From positions 124,001-188,000 of the forward strand of contig RDXN01000030.1 of NCBI GenBank assembly GCA_004292855.1: DNA of 64,000 bases. The letters run 5' to 3'. This DNA comes from Cytophagales bacterium (lineage in GTDB: Bacteria; Bacteroidota; Bacteroidia; Cytophagales; Spirosomataceae). Positions within the stretch are counted from its first letter, which is position 1; every line of letters begins with the position of its first letter. Shown here piece after piece: positions 53,529 to 62,599 of the stretch. A program made the position numbers and the translations under genes. The notes beneath the pieces were generated by a model. That model was not told the DNA's origin. It searched no databases and was given only the letters and a program-made list of their open reading frames with translations.

Positions 53529-54980
53529 ATGGAACACCTTCAGGAACCCCAGCGACAAACCATCGCCCAGATGCGACACCTGTTCAACCGGGCTGCGTTT
53601 GGAGCCACCCCCACCGAACTCGATGCGGCTGCCCGACAACCCCTCCGGCGTGTGGTGCGCAAACTGATCGACGACAGTAAGGTCGTTGAACCACTGCGGG
53701 TCATTAATACCGACAATTACGATAGTAAAAAGAAGCTGAAAGGCATGGCCCGTAACGGGATGCTCGACCGGGAGGCCTTGCGGATGCGTATCCGCGAAAA
53801 TGCCGAGATGATTCGCGACCTAAACGTGCAATGGCTCGACCGGATGGCCGCCGGACAGGGAGCGTTTCGCGAGAAGATGGCCTTGTTCTGGCACGGACAT
53901 TTTGCCGTTCGGGCGCAGGGCCGCAACGCGCAGTTTATGCAGGATTACGGCAACGTGATTCGGCAACACGCGCTCGGTTCGTTTGGCGATTTGCTCATGG
54001 CGGTTTCCAAAACCCCGGCCATGTTGCAGTTCTTGAACAACCAGCAGAACCGTAAAAACGCCCCCAACGAGAACTTCGCCCGCGAGGTGATGGAGTTGTT
54101 CACATTGGGACGCGGTAACTATACCGAAAACGACATTAAGGAAGCTGCCCGCGCCTTCACGGGTTGGCAATTCACGCCCGAAGGCCAGTTTATAGTTCGC
54201 GACCGCCTGCACGACGATGGACCCAAAACGATCTTTGGTAAATCAGGCGCGTTCAAGGGCGAAGACGTGATCGGGCTTCTGCTCGACAAGCCCGAAATGG
54301 CCCGATTTATTGTTGGTAAAGTGTACCGGTATTTCGTGAACGAAACCCCCGACGAGAAGCGAATCGACACCCTCGCTAACTCGTTTCGGAAGGGCGGCTA
54401 CCAGATTGCCGACCTGATGGAAACCCTCTTTACCGCCGACTGGTTTTATGATAAAGCCAACTTGGGGGCACACATAAAGTCGCCGGTAGAGTTACTGGCG
54501 GGGATGCGCTATACACTTGGGATGCGCTTCGATCAGCCTCAGCCACAGGTATTTATGCAGCGTACGCTGGGGCAGATATTATTTTACCCGCCGAACGTGG
54601 CGGGCTGGCCGGGAGGCCGCAACTGGATCGATTCGTCGAGCCTGTTGTTTCGTATGAAGCTGCCTGATTACGTTCTGAAAGCCGCCGAGGTGAATGTTCG
54701 GTCGAAAGATGAGGCTGACGTGAACGCCGAACTGTTGGCCCGCAAGGGGAAAAATCAGTTCACAACCACAGTCGATTGGGACGCGTTTCAAAAGCCCTTC
54801 GCCCGCACCGCCCTCGCCGACCTGCCCGACGCGCTGGCAACCTACCTGCTCCCGTTTCCGCTTCGCCCCGATCAGCGCACGTTGCTGCTGAAACAGGTGA
54901 AGCTGGCCCAAACGCAAACCGAAACGATCCGAACACTCACCGCAGCCATCATGGCCCTGCCGGAGTATCAACTGTCATGA
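53529..54980 (+). CDS. DUF1800 protein
   Basis: A 483-residue protein from ATG 53529 (MEHLQEPQRQTIAQMRHLF). Family hallmarks: HLFNRAAFGATPTEL at the start, KMALFWHGHFAV, NENFAREVMELFTLG, FTGWQF and PPNVAGWPGGRNWI. DUF1800 members are paired with DUF1501 proteins throughout Bacteroidetes and Planctomycetes; their role is unknown. The next start overlaps the stop (ATGA), so the pair is co-translated. Confidence 0.93.
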   Translation: MEHLQEPQRQTIAQMRHLFNRAAFGATPTELDAAARQPLRRVVRKLIDDSKVVEPLRVINTDNYDSKKKLKGMARNGMLDREALRMRIRENAEMIRDLNVQWLDRMAAGQGAFREKMALFWHGHFAVRAQGRNAQFMQDYGNVIRQHALGSFGDLLMAVSKTPAMLQFLNNQQNRKNAPNENFAREVMELFTLGRGNYTENDIKEAARAFTGWQFTPEGQFIVRDRLHDDGPKTIFGKSGAFKGEDVIGLLLDKPEMARFIVGKVYRYFVNETPDEKRIDTLANSFRKGGYQIADLMETLFTADWFYDKANLGAHIKSPVELLAGMRYTLGMRFDQPQPQVFMQRTLGQILFYPPNVAGWPGGRNWIDSSSLLFRMKLPDYVLKAAEVNVRSKDEADVNAELLARKGKNQFTTTVDWDAFQKPFARTALADLPDALATYLLPFPLRPDQRTLLLKQVKLAQTQTETIRTLTAAIMALPEYQLS

Positions 54981-56206
54981 ATCGTCGCAACTTTCTCCAA
55001 AAATCAGCCCTGACCACTGCCGGTTCGCTGCTGATTCCCAATTTCTTAAAGGCCTACGAACTGGACCGGATGGGCCTACAGGCCAACGGGTCCAAGATCG
55101 TGGTGATCGTGCAACTTTCGGGCGGCAACGACGGCCTCAACACGGTGGTGCCTTTCCGTAATGACATCTACTACCGCGAGCGGCCCACCATCGCCATTCA
55201 GCCCGATAAGGTGCTCAAACTGACCGACGATCTGGGCCTGAATCCCGCGCTCGATCCGTTGCGTGCCCTTTACGACGACGGCCAAATGACGATCATCAAC
55301 AACGTGGGCTACCCCAACCCCGATCGCTCACACTTTCGCTCGATGGACATCTGGCACACGGCGAGCGATTCGAGCGAGTATCTTAATACGGGTTGGGTAG
55401 GTCGGTATCTGGACGCCCAATGTGCGGGTAAACCCGCCAACCGGAAGGGTGTTCCCTACCGCGCTTTAGAGGTTGACGATACCCTGAGCCTGTCCATGAA
55501 AGGCGACCAAATCAACGGCCTCGCCCTACTCGACCCCAAGAAGCTCTTCAACCAAACGCGGGGCGATTTGGTGAAGGGGTTGAGCCACGAAAACCATAAC
55601 TCCGATACCCACGGCAACGTGGCGTATTTGTACAAAACCCTGGCCGAAACGGTGTCGTCGGCGGAGTATGTGTATGATAAAGCGAAGGGCGTTAAAACCA
55701 ATCGTGCGTTTCCGAACAGCGAGTTGGGGAACCGGCTCAAAACCGTGTCGGAGTTGATTCAGTCGGGCGTGGAAACGAGCGTGTACTACGTCTCGCTTGG
55801 CAGTTTCGATACGCACATCAACCAACCGGGGCAGCAGGAACGGCTTTTGGGGCAATATGCCGAGGCTGTGCGGGCATTTATGGACGACATGAAGGCTGCT
55901 AACCGTACGCAGGATGTGTTGCTGATGACGTTCTCGGAGTTTGGTCGGCGGGTGAAGCAAAACGGCAGTAACGGCACCGATCACGGCACAGCGAGCAACG
56001 TGCTTTTGTTTGGCGGCAACGGGGCCAACCCGGCCACCCACTCGCCCGTGGTAAACGCGGCCCCCAACCTGACTGACCTCGATGAGGGCGACCTCAAGTA
56101 CTCCGTCGATTTCCGCAGCATCTACGCGACTCTCCTCCGCGACTGGCTCAAAGCCGACGACGTAGCGATCCTGGGCCGCAAATTCGACACCCTGGCGATT
56201 GTTTGA
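54977..56206 (+). CDS. DUF1501 protein, twin-arginine signal
   Basis: A 409-residue protein from ATG 54977. It starts MNRRNFLQKSALTTAGSLL, a twin-arginine (Tat) type signal with RRNFLQ and a hydrophobic stretch, so it is probably exported folded. Family features include VVIVQLSGGNDGLNTVVP, the HFRSMDIWHTAS segment and LLMTFSEFGRRVKQNGSNGT, which resembles alkaline-phosphatase superfamily proteins. It is coupled to DUF1800. Function is unknown. Confidence 0.92.
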   Translation: MNRRNFLQKSALTTAGSLLIPNFLKAYELDRMGLQANGSKIVVIVQLSGGNDGLNTVVPFRNDIYYRERPTIAIQPDKVLKLTDDLGLNPALDPLRALYDDGQMTIINNVGYPNPDRSHFRSMDIWHTASDSSEYLNTGWVGRYLDAQCAGKPANRKGVPYRALEVDDTLSLSMKGDQINGLALLDPKKLFNQTRGDLVKGLSHENHNSDTHGNVAYLYKTLAETVSSAEYVYDKAKGVKTNRAFPNSELGNRLKTVSELIQSGVETSVYYVSLGSFDTHINQPGQQERLLGQYAEAVRAFMDDMKAANRTQDVLLMTFSEFGRRVKQNGSNGTDHGTASNVLLFGGNGANPATHSPVVNAAPNLTDLDEGDLKYSVDFRSIYATLLRDWLKADDVAILGRKFDTLAIV

Positions 56207-56226
56207 GGTACAATTTTTGTACCTTG
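56199..56226 (+). promoter_or_regulatory. hicBA promoter with overlapping operator
   Basis: TTG at 56199-56201 and TACCTTG at 56220-56226, spacer 18 bp. Between and over them lies the dyad GGTACAAtttTTGTACC (56207-56223). A repressor bound there would block the promoter, as expected for autoregulation by an antitoxin. Confidence 0.5.
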
Positions 56227-56260
56227 CTTAACCAAATTAAGAGTTTAAAGAGCGCGACGA

Positions 56261-56629
56261 ATGTATCTGACCGGTACCCAGATTGATGGAAAAATAGAGG
56301 TTAAATTAACCCTGCTATCATACATTGATGAGAATGTGCATATCATCTATTCGCCTGCTCTAGACCTGTATGGGTATGGCAATGATGAATCGGAAGCACG
56401 TGACAGTTTTGCTGTCACACTTGATGAATATCTGGCATTTACCACTTTGCAAGATTTATTCACCGCTGATTTGAATCGTTTAGGGTGGCATGTAGACCCA
56501 GAAAGTCATCGTTTAGTTATGCCTTTGTGGACCGATTTAATCGCCCAAAATGAGCATCTAAATGAAGTTGTGACGGATCGCCCCTTTAAAAAATTCGATC
56601 AGCAGTTACGGTTGCTAATCTTTGCTTGA
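56261..56629 (+). CDS. hicB: HicB-like antitoxin
   Basis: A 122-residue protein with the HicB partial RNase H-like fold in order: VKLTLLSYIDENVHIIYSPA, LDLYGYGNDESEARDSF and LDEYLAF, followed by an extended C-terminal part. HicB binds HicA and represses their own promoter. The usual C-terminal HTH is not clear. AT-rich compared with neighbours. HicA follows after 9 bp; this antitoxin-first order occurs in Bacteroidetes. Confidence 0.75.
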   Translation: MYLTGTQIDGKIEVKLTLLSYIDENVHIIYSPALDLYGYGNDESEARDSFAVTLDEYLAFTTLQDLFTADLNRLGWHVDPESHRLVMPLWTDLIAQNEHLNEVVTDRPFKKFDQQLRLLIFA

Positions 56630-56638
56630 CAACACGTA

Positions 56639-56875
56639 ATGGAAACCCAAAATCTCTCTAACATTTTGTTGAGTGAGTATCGAAAATTCTTACAAAACGC
56701 TGGTTGTAGCCATTATAAAACGAACAGTGGTCATGAACACTGGCGAAAGGAGGGACTCACAAGGCCAATTACGTTCCAGACACATATTGACCCCGTACCA
56801 GAGTTTATTATCCAGAACGCACTCCGAACGTTAGGGCTTACTAAGAAAGACTTTCATGATCTTTTGAATAAATAG
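56639..56875 (+). CDS. hicA: HicA-like mRNA interferase toxin
   Basis: A 78-residue double-stranded RNA-binding-like toxin. The sequence FLQNAGCSHYKTNSGHEHW matches the HicA core in which a conserved Gly-His pair (GHEHW here) is catalytic; ALRTLGLTKKDFHDLL ends it. HicA cuts mRNA when freed from HicB. Confidence 0.78.
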   Translation: METQNLSNILLSEYRKFLQNAGCSHYKTNSGHEHWRKEGLTRPITFQTHIDPVPEFIIQNALRTLGLTKKDFHDLLNK

Positions 56876-56942
56876 GCGGGTTAGTCTGAGGGAAAAATCT
56901 CCTTCATTTTGCCCTGTTTCGCTCGATTATCCGTTATTTCGC

Positions 56943-56970
56943 AAGACGTACCTTCATACGGGTACGTCTT
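56943..56970 (+). terminator. Hairpin between hicA and purE
   Basis: AAGACGTACC pairs perfectly with GGTACGTCTT across 8 nt, followed by GTTTGTTT. It ends 9 bases before the purE start, so it may end the hicA transcript or influence purE. Confidence 0.55.
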
Positions 56971-56979
56971 GTTTGTTTG

Positions 56980-57468
56980 ATGGTAGGAATAATCATGGGG
57001 AGCATCTCCGACCGCAAGGTGATGCAAGAGGCCGCCGACGCGCTCACGAGCCTGGGCGTAGCCTGGGAAATGGACATCGTTTCGGCCCACCGGACGCCCG
57101 AAAAAATGGTCGATTACGCCAAAGCCGCCCGCGACCGGGGGGTACAGGTTATTATTGCCGGGGCGGGTGGTGCCGCACACCTGCCAGGTATGGTGGCATC
57201 ACTTACCACGTTACCAGTTATAGGGGTTCCCGTCAAATCAAGTAACTCCATTGATGGTTGGGATTCGGTACTGTCGATTCTACAAATGCCATCAGGGGTG
57301 CCGGTGGCTACGGTGGCCCTCAATGGTGCCCGGAATGCCGGAATTTTGGCAGCTCAAATCGTGAGTATTGCCGATGCTGAAGTAGCCCGTCGACTGGCCG
57401 ATTTTAAGGAAGAATTGAAAACAAAAGTGGCCGAGATGAGCCACGAACTAACCCAACATGGACGCTAA
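56980..57468 (+). CDS. purE: N5-CAIR mutase
   Basis: A 162-residue protein from ATG 56980 (MVGIIMGSISDRK). Motifs of class I PurE: GSISDRKVMQEAA, SAHRTPEKM, IAGAGGAAHLPGM, VPVKSSNSIDGWDSVLS and NGARNAGILAAQI. It converts N5-carboxyaminoimidazole ribonucleotide to CAIR in purine synthesis. A purM gene lies two genes downstream. The LysM gene start overlaps its end by 11 bp. Confidence 0.96.
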   Translation: MVGIIMGSISDRKVMQEAADALTSLGVAWEMDIVSAHRTPEKMVDYAKAARDRGVQVIIAGAGGAAHLPGMVASLTTLPVIGVPVKSSNSIDGWDSVLSILQMPSGVPVATVALNGARNAGILAAQIVSIADAEVARRLADFKEELKTKVAEMSHELTQHGR

Positions 57469-58219
57469 CAATACCCGAAATTCAGGTGGAAGTTCTACCT
57501 TACCCGCTATCACGCTGATGGTGTTGGCTGGCCTGATTGTGGCGTTGCTCTACATTGGTTACGAATACGTGGCCGACGATACGGGTGGTACCGAAGTGCT
57601 CACCAACGTGGCTCTCGACACCTCGACGCGCTCGCTCGCGGGCCAAGGTGACCCCGAATTTATTACGCCCGTCGACACTCTAACCGACACAACGTCAACG
57701 CCCGCCCCGGTCGACCTCTCGCAGTCGGATACACCCGCCCCTGAGCCTGCCAACGATGCCGCCGTGGAAGACATTGCCGAGGCTAATGGCGAGAAACCCG
57801 CCGACAAACCGGTGGTTGTAGCTCCGCCCAAGCCTGAAAAGCCTGTTGAGAAACCCAAATCGACCACCACCGTGGAGAAGCCCGTTGAACGCGTGGCCGT
57901 GAATCCGGGTGGGGCCTCGTCGTCGCATACGGTGCAGTCGGGGGAGACGTTTTATGGAGTTGCCAACCGGTACAACATGAAACTGACCACCTTGAAAGAA
58001 TTGAACCCCGACGTGACCGAAGATCAAGTGAAATCGGGCGTTACGAAGCTCAAAGTGAAGGTGATGGCCGTCCATACGGTTGGTCCCGGCGATCTGTTGC
58101 GGGTGGTTGCCCAGAAATACGGTGTCAGCAAAGAGGCTCTTATGCGGGCAAACGGCAAGTCGAAAGACCTCGCCACACGGGGCGAAAAACTAGTGATTCC
58201 CTTTCCTGAAAAACAGTAA
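57458..58219 (+). CDS. LysM peptidoglycan-binding protein
   Basis: A 253-residue protein with one membrane helix at about 13-33 (LPAITLMVLAGLIVALLYIG), a Pro/Thr/Ala-rich linker to about 150, and two LysM-type repeats: HTVQSGETFYGVANRYNM at about 152 and HTVGPGDLLRVVAQKYGV at about 206. It is probably anchored in the inner membrane and bound to peptidoglycan. It shares a transcript with purE. Confidence 0.88.
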   Translation: MDANNTRNSGGSSTLPAITLMVLAGLIVALLYIGYEYVADDTGGTEVLTNVALDTSTRSLAGQGDPEFITPVDTLTDTTSTPAPVDLSQSDTPAPEPANDAAVEDIAEANGEKPADKPVVVAPPKPEKPVEKPKSTTTVEKPVERVAVNPGGASSSHTVQSGETFYGVANRYNMKLTTLKELNPDVTEDQVKSGVTKLKVKVMAVHTVGPGDLLRVVAQKYGVSKEALMRANGKSKDLATRGEKLVIPFPEKQ

Positions 58220-58222
58220 TCA

Positions 58223-59191
58223 ATGGCAACTCGCTGGGGTATTTTAGGACTGGGCCGCATTGCCCACAAATTTGTACAAGACCTGCTCACGGTGGAGGGG
58301 GCTGTTCTCCACGCCGTCGCAGCCTCCGACCAGGCTCGCGCCGACGAGTTTGGCGAACAGTACGGAGCTACCCACCGCTTCGGCTCGTACGAGCAACTGC
58401 TAACCTGCCCCGATCTCGACGTAGTTTATGTGGCCACGCGCCACATCCTGCATTGTCAAAACACCCTGATGCTCCTGAACGGGGGTATCCCGGTACTGTG
58501 TGAGAAACCGTTTGGGATGAACGCCCATGAGGTGTCGCAGATGGTCGAAACCGCACGAAGTAAGCGCGTCTATCTGATGGAAGCCCTCTGGAGCCGGTTC
58601 ATGCCGACTATCCTGAAAGCCAAAGAACTGGTTGATACCGGGGCAATTGGGCGGGTTCGCCTGGTCCGGGCCGACTTCGGTTTCGCGGCTAACCCCGACC
58701 CCGTTGGACGACTGTTTAACAAAGAATTGGGGGGTGGTTCGCTGCTCGATATTGGCATTTACCCACTGTTTCTGTCGTACCTGATGTTGGGTAAACCTGC
58801 CCAAATTCGGGCGGCTGCCACCTTCGGCGAGACGGGCGTGGACGAGCAATGTGGCATGACACTCACCTACGACAACGGGGCAATGGCCATGCTGGACAGC
58901 ACCCTGCTTGCCAAAACAGACTGTGTCGGCCTGATCTTCGGCGAAACGGGCACGATTCGCATTCATGGCCGTTTTCACGAGAGTACAGCCCTAACGCTCG
59001 AACGCCCCGACGCACAACCTGAAACCTTCACGTTCGACCGGCAAACGCATGGCTACGAGTACGAAATTCGGCATCTGATGCAGTGCCTAAGCGAAGGCCG
59101 CACCGAAAGCAACCTCTGGTCACTCGACAACAGCCTGGACCTGATCGCGCTGCTTGATGCCGTTGGGGCCGAAGCGGGAATCAGTTACTAG
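58223..59191 (+). CDS. Gfo/Idh/MocA-family oxidoreductase
   Basis: A 322-residue dehydrogenase starting 3 bp after the LysM stop. Rossmann motif GILGLGRIAHKFVQDL, the family segment VLCEKPFGMNAHEVSQM, and the C-terminal GGGSLLDIGIYPLFLSYL. The likely substrate is a sugar or polyol; similar proteins are annotated as trans-dihydrobenzenediol or glucose-fructose oxidoreductase types. It is shorter than the paralogue at 25916 and not closely alike. Confidence 0.88.
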   Translation: MATRWGILGLGRIAHKFVQDLLTVEGAVLHAVAASDQARADEFGEQYGATHRFGSYEQLLTCPDLDVVYVATRHILHCQNTLMLLNGGIPVLCEKPFGMNAHEVSQMVETARSKRVYLMEALWSRFMPTILKAKELVDTGAIGRVRLVRADFGFAANPDPVGRLFNKELGGGSLLDIGIYPLFLSYLMLGKPAQIRAAATFGETGVDEQCGMTLTYDNGAMAMLDSTLLAKTDCVGLIFGETGTIRIHGRFHESTALTLERPDAQPETFTFDRQTHGYEYEIRHLMQCLSEGRTESNLWSLDNSLDLIALLDAVGAEAGISY

Positions 59192-59303
59192 TAGGCAGTA
59201 GCAGTTGGCAGTAGCAGTTGGCAGACCTACCTTTGTGGGTTAATTTGAATGTGGAAGCAGTTTCCTGGCGCACACTGCCTACTGCTTACTGCTACTGCCA
59301 ACT
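59190..59303. repeat. Inverted GCAGTAGGCAGT element
   Basis: The left part has AGTAGGCAGTAGCAGTTGGC and further GCAGTTGGCAG units, and the right part has ACTGCCTACTGC followed by TTACTGCTACTGCCAACT. They are complementary and belong to the family of 25235-25312. The purM promoter lies inside. Confidence 0.7.
59205..59235 (+). promoter_or_regulatory. purM promoter inside repeat
   Basis: TTG at 59205-59207 and TACCTTTG at 59228-59235 are separated by 20 bp and match the Bacteroidetes consensus. The -33 element is part of the left repeat arm. Confidence 0.65.
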
Positions 59304-60491
59304 ATGACTGACCGTTACGCCCAACGCGGGGTTTCTGCCGACAAAGAAGACGTTCACCGCGCCATTGCCCAACTCGATAAGGGCCTTTTCCCGAAAGCAT
59401 TTTGCAAAATTGTTCCCGATACCCTCGCGGGCGACCCGGACTATTGCACCATTATGCACGCCGACGGGGCCGGTACAAAGTCGTCGTTAGCGTACCTGTA
59501 CTGGCGCGAGACGGGCGATCTGAGCGTTTGGCGGGGTATTGCCCAGGACGCCGTCGTGATGAATACCGACGACCTGCTCTGCGTGGGTGCCACCGGCCCC
59601 ATGCTGCTGTCGAGCACGATTGGGCGAAACAAGAACCTGATTCCGGGCGAGGTGATTGCCGAGATTATCAACGGCACCGAGGAAGTGTTGCAGATGCTTC
59701 GCGATCACGGTATCGACATCTACAGCACCGGGGGCGAAACCGCTGACGTGGGCGATCTGGTCCGCACCATCATAGTCGACAGCACCGTGATTGCCCGGAT
59801 GCCCCGCGCACAAGTCATCAGCAACGACCGCATCCAACCCGGCGATGTGGTAGTGGGGCTGGCCTCGTTCGGGCAGGCCACCTACGAAACCGAATACAAC
59901 GGCGGCATGGGTAGCAACGGCCTTACCTCGGCCCGTCACGACGTATTGGCTCACTATCTCGCCGACCGCTACCCCGAAAGTTTCGACCCCGCCGTTGACC
60001 GAAGCCTCATTTACAGCGGTACAAAGCAACTGGGCGATTTAACAGACGTAGTAGATCCAGCGTCTAACGTCCTTCGTCCAACGTCCGTAGGAAAGCTGAT
60101 CCTGTCGCCTACGCGGACATATGCGCCCGTGGTGAAGCAATTGCTGACCGATTTGCGGCCTCATTTGCACGGGATGGTGCATTGTTCGGGGGGCGCGCAA
60201 ACGAAAGTGTTGCACTTTGTCGACAACCTGCACGTGGTGAAAGACAACCTCTTCCCGGTGCCACCCCTGTTCCGGCTCATTCAGCAGGAGAGTGGCACGG
60301 CCTGGCAAGAGATGTACAAGGTGTTCAACATGGGGCACCGGCTCGAAATATACCTGCCCCAGGAACACGCCGACCACGTGATTGCGGTCTCAAAATCATT
60401 TGGCATCGACGCGCAGGTGATTGGCCACGTGGAGGCTTTTGAGGGGAAGAGAGTGACCATTCGGAGCGAAGCCGGGGAGTTTGTTTATTGA
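59304..60491 (+). CDS. purM: AIR synthase (PurM)
   Basis: A 395-residue phosphoribosylformylglycinamidine cyclo-ligase; ATP-dependent ring closure forming aminoimidazole ribonucleotide in purine synthesis. Family features: YAQRGVSADKEDVHRAI, HADGAGTKSSLAYLY, DDLLCVGATGPMLLSSTI, STGGETADVGDLVRTIIVDS, VVGLASFGQATYETEYNGGM and MVHCSGGAQTKVLHF. The part VVDPASNVLRPTSVGKLI, before SPTRTYAPVV, seems a few residues longer than in relatives I know and is encoded by AACGTCC-rich sequence. Confidence 0.93.
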   Translation: MTDRYAQRGVSADKEDVHRAIAQLDKGLFPKAFCKIVPDTLAGDPDYCTIMHADGAGTKSSLAYLYWRETGDLSVWRGIAQDAVVMNTDDLLCVGATGPMLLSSTIGRNKNLIPGEVIAEIINGTEEVLQMLRDHGIDIYSTGGETADVGDLVRTIIVDSTVIARMPRAQVISNDRIQPGDVVVGLASFGQATYETEYNGGMGSNGLTSARHDVLAHYLADRYPESFDPAVDRSLIYSGTKQLGDLTDVVDPASNVLRPTSVGKLILSPTRTYAPVVKQLLTDLRPHLHGMVHCSGGAQTKVLHFVDNLHVVKDNLFPVPPLFRLIQQESGTAWQEMYKVFNMGHRLEIYLPQEHADHVIAVSKSFGIDAQVIGHVEAFEGKRVTIRSEAGEFVY

Positions 60492-60494
60492 TTC

Positions 60495-60514
60495 CGTTGG
60501 CTGAAGCCAACGGT
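60495..60514 (+). terminator. Terminator after purM
   Basis: CCGTTGGCT and AGCCAACGG pair around a 2-nt GA turn, followed by TTTTGT. It lies 3 bp after the purM stop and 18 bp before the next gene. Confidence 0.6.
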
Positions 60515-60532
60515 TTTGTATATTGTCGCCCA

Positions 60533-61666
60533 ATGCGACCCTACCTGCTCATACTGTGTTTGTTAGCTAACCAATTGGTGTTGGCACAAGCTAATTTTTC
60601 GGCTGTTTGGACGTTCGACAATACGACTGGAGGTAGCTCTTCTCATCCGAATATTAGCGTGGACGGGGCCGATTTGGTCGGGGTTAATGTTCCCGCACTG
60701 GCCACAGCCGTCTATGCAACGGGCGTAAACGGACGGGCAATCAATATCTTGAGTTGGTCTCAAACGGGGGGAGGGTGTAATTTCGGTGAATATGTTGCTG
60801 TGACAGTAGCCCCACAAAATGGTCAGCGTATGACGTTGACTAGTATCAGTTTTTTTGTTAATCATTCCGTTTCGGATGCTGGCAACACAGGACCACAATC
60901 AGTACGAGTTCGATCTAGTTTAAATGGCTATGGCAGCGATTTAGTACAACGATCAGTATCTACAAATTTTCAAAACGTGAATGTTAGCCTCGGAAATGAG
61001 TATCGAAATTTGTCGGGGCCAGTTACGTTCCGTATTCATGCTTGCCAACCTAATGGAGGTGGTGCCTTACGCCTTGACCAATTGGTTATCAACGGCACCG
61101 TTACCGTAACACCGCTGTCCGTTTCGCTCCTCTACTTTCGTGCTCAACCACAATCCACAACTGTAGACCGTGCTAATCGGGTGATACTCTCCTGGGCCAC
61201 CACCTGGGAGCGCGACGCCGACCGTTTCGAGATTCAGCGAGGGCGCGACTTGACCGAGTTTGGCACCATCGGCACCCTCCCCGCCCGTGGCACTACCGAC
61301 TCGCGCCAACTCTACGACTTCGCCGACGATTGGCCCGATGGCGGCACAAGCTATTACCGGCTTCGGCAGGTTGACCGCGATGGAACGGCCACCTACTCAA
61401 ACGTCGTGGCGGCTGTTTTGGATGACCAAACCCCATCACTGTCCGTGCTCGAACCTGACATGCCGGGGAGTATTCGGGTGCGGGGTCGCAACCTCACAGG
61501 GGTCACATTTTCGGTTGTTTCGTCGCTGGGGCAGGTGATGCCTGTTCGGGTTGTCTCCGAATCTGACGGGGCTTTCCTGCTGGAAGGCTCCTTACCCGCT
61601 GGCCTGTATGTAGTTCGGGCGGGGGTTGAAGGTAAGTGGCTGGCACAGCGGGCGTTGGTGCGATAA
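60533..61666 (+). CDS. Secreted protein with T9SS-like C-terminus
   Basis: A 377-residue protein from ATG 60533 with signal peptide MRPYLLILCLLANQLVLAQA. Residues 25-200 form a beta-rich domain of unknown type (WTFDNTTGGSSSHPNISVDG, TLTSISFFVNHSVSDAG). A second part (RVILSWATTWERDADRFEIQ, DGGTSYYRLRQVDRDG) is a module commonly found before T9SS tails in Bacteroidetes, and the end (SVLEPDMPGSIRVRG ... GLYVVRAGV) is a T9SS-like sorting domain. No enzyme motif is seen. Confidence 0.75.
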   Translation: MRPYLLILCLLANQLVLAQANFSAVWTFDNTTGGSSSHPNISVDGADLVGVNVPALATAVYATGVNGRAINILSWSQTGGGCNFGEYVAVTVAPQNGQRMTLTSISFFVNHSVSDAGNTGPQSVRVRSSLNGYGSDLVQRSVSTNFQNVNVSLGNEYRNLSGPVTFRIHACQPNGGGALRLDQLVINGTVTVTPLSVSLLYFRAQPQSTTVDRANRVILSWATTWERDADRFEIQRGRDLTEFGTIGTLPARGTTDSRQLYDFADDWPDGGTSYYRLRQVDRDGTATYSNVVAAVLDDQTPSLSVLEPDMPGSIRVRGRNLTGVTFSVVSSLGQVMPVRVVSESDGAFLLEGSLPAGLYVVRAGVEGKWLAQRALVR

Positions 61667-61692
61667 CAGTTGGTGTGCTATCTTGCGAGATT

Positions 61693-62568
61693 ATGAACCA
61701 CCTACTCGCTTCAACCCTCTTTCTCAGTTTGCTTGTTGTTGCCTGCAATACAGGCACAAATCAGCAGAAAACAACTGCCGACAGCACCCAAACGCCTGCC
61801 AAAACACCCGTGACCACGCAACCCACCACGGATTCACTCACGCTCGATTTGGCCAGACTACAAGCCGCCGGTCAGCTCACCGGAGCGCAAACTGTCCGCG
61901 TACCCGACGATCCTGTTTTCCATCAAGCCAAGTCGTACCGTGCCGTTCCCCTGCGCACCCTGCTCGAACAACACACAACGTTTAGCAAGCTCGATCCGGC
62001 CCAAACACAAATTGTGTTTGAGTGTGAGGACGGTTATAACCCGTCGATGTCGCTCGATCTGTTATTGAAACGAACGCCATATCTGGCTATTGCTGACCTC
62101 GATGCCCCTAAAGGTCAGGCGTGGGTGGAGGCCGTGAAGAACGGCGAGGTGAAGAAAGTTGCCCCGTTTTATGTGGTCTATCCCGACGTGAAAGCCACCG
62201 AGCATGACTACAAATGGCCATACAATCTGGCTCGAATCAGCCTGGTGCAAACCGCCAAAGAGTACGCAGCCATTTATCCGCACGACGACGATACGATGGT
62301 AAAAGGCTTCGGGTTATTCCAGAAAAACTGCGGTATATGCCACGCCCTCAACGGTGTTGGCGGCAAAATGGGGCCGGAACTGAACTACCCCAAAAGCGTG
62401 ACCGAGTACTGGCGCAGCACAGCCGATATCAAGGCGTTTGTGCAGGCCCCCGCTTCGTACCGAAACGAATGCAAGATGCCTGCCGTAACCTACCTGGCAG
62501 ATAAAGAACTGGACGAAATTATGCGCTATCTGACCTACATGGCCTTGCACAAGCAGAAGCCTTCATAA
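61693..62568 (+). CDS. Cytochrome c lipoprotein
   Basis: A 291-residue protein from ATG 61693 with lipobox LVVACNTG (Cys at about residue 18). Residues about 55-195 look like an oxidoreductase-type (sulfite-oxidase-like molybdopterin) fold (FECEDGYNPSMSLDLLL), but key residues cannot be confirmed. The C-terminal 90 residues are a monohaem cytochrome c domain with CGICHALNGVGGKMGPEL and a distal Met in KMPAVTYLA. It is an electron carrier attached to a membrane. Confidence 0.78.
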   Translation: MNHLLASTLFLSLLVVACNTGTNQQKTTADSTQTPAKTPVTTQPTTDSLTLDLARLQAAGQLTGAQTVRVPDDPVFHQAKSYRAVPLRTLLEQHTTFSKLDPAQTQIVFECEDGYNPSMSLDLLLKRTPYLAIADLDAPKGQAWVEAVKNGEVKKVAPFYVVYPDVKATEHDYKWPYNLARISLVQTAKEYAAIYPHDDDTMVKGFGLFQKNCGICHALNGVGGKMGPELNYPKSVTEYWRSTADIKAFVQAPASYRNECKMPAVTYLADKELDEIMRYLTYMALHKQKPS

Positions 62569-62599
62569 TTCTGAACGGGATTCAGTACACCCTTATCCG

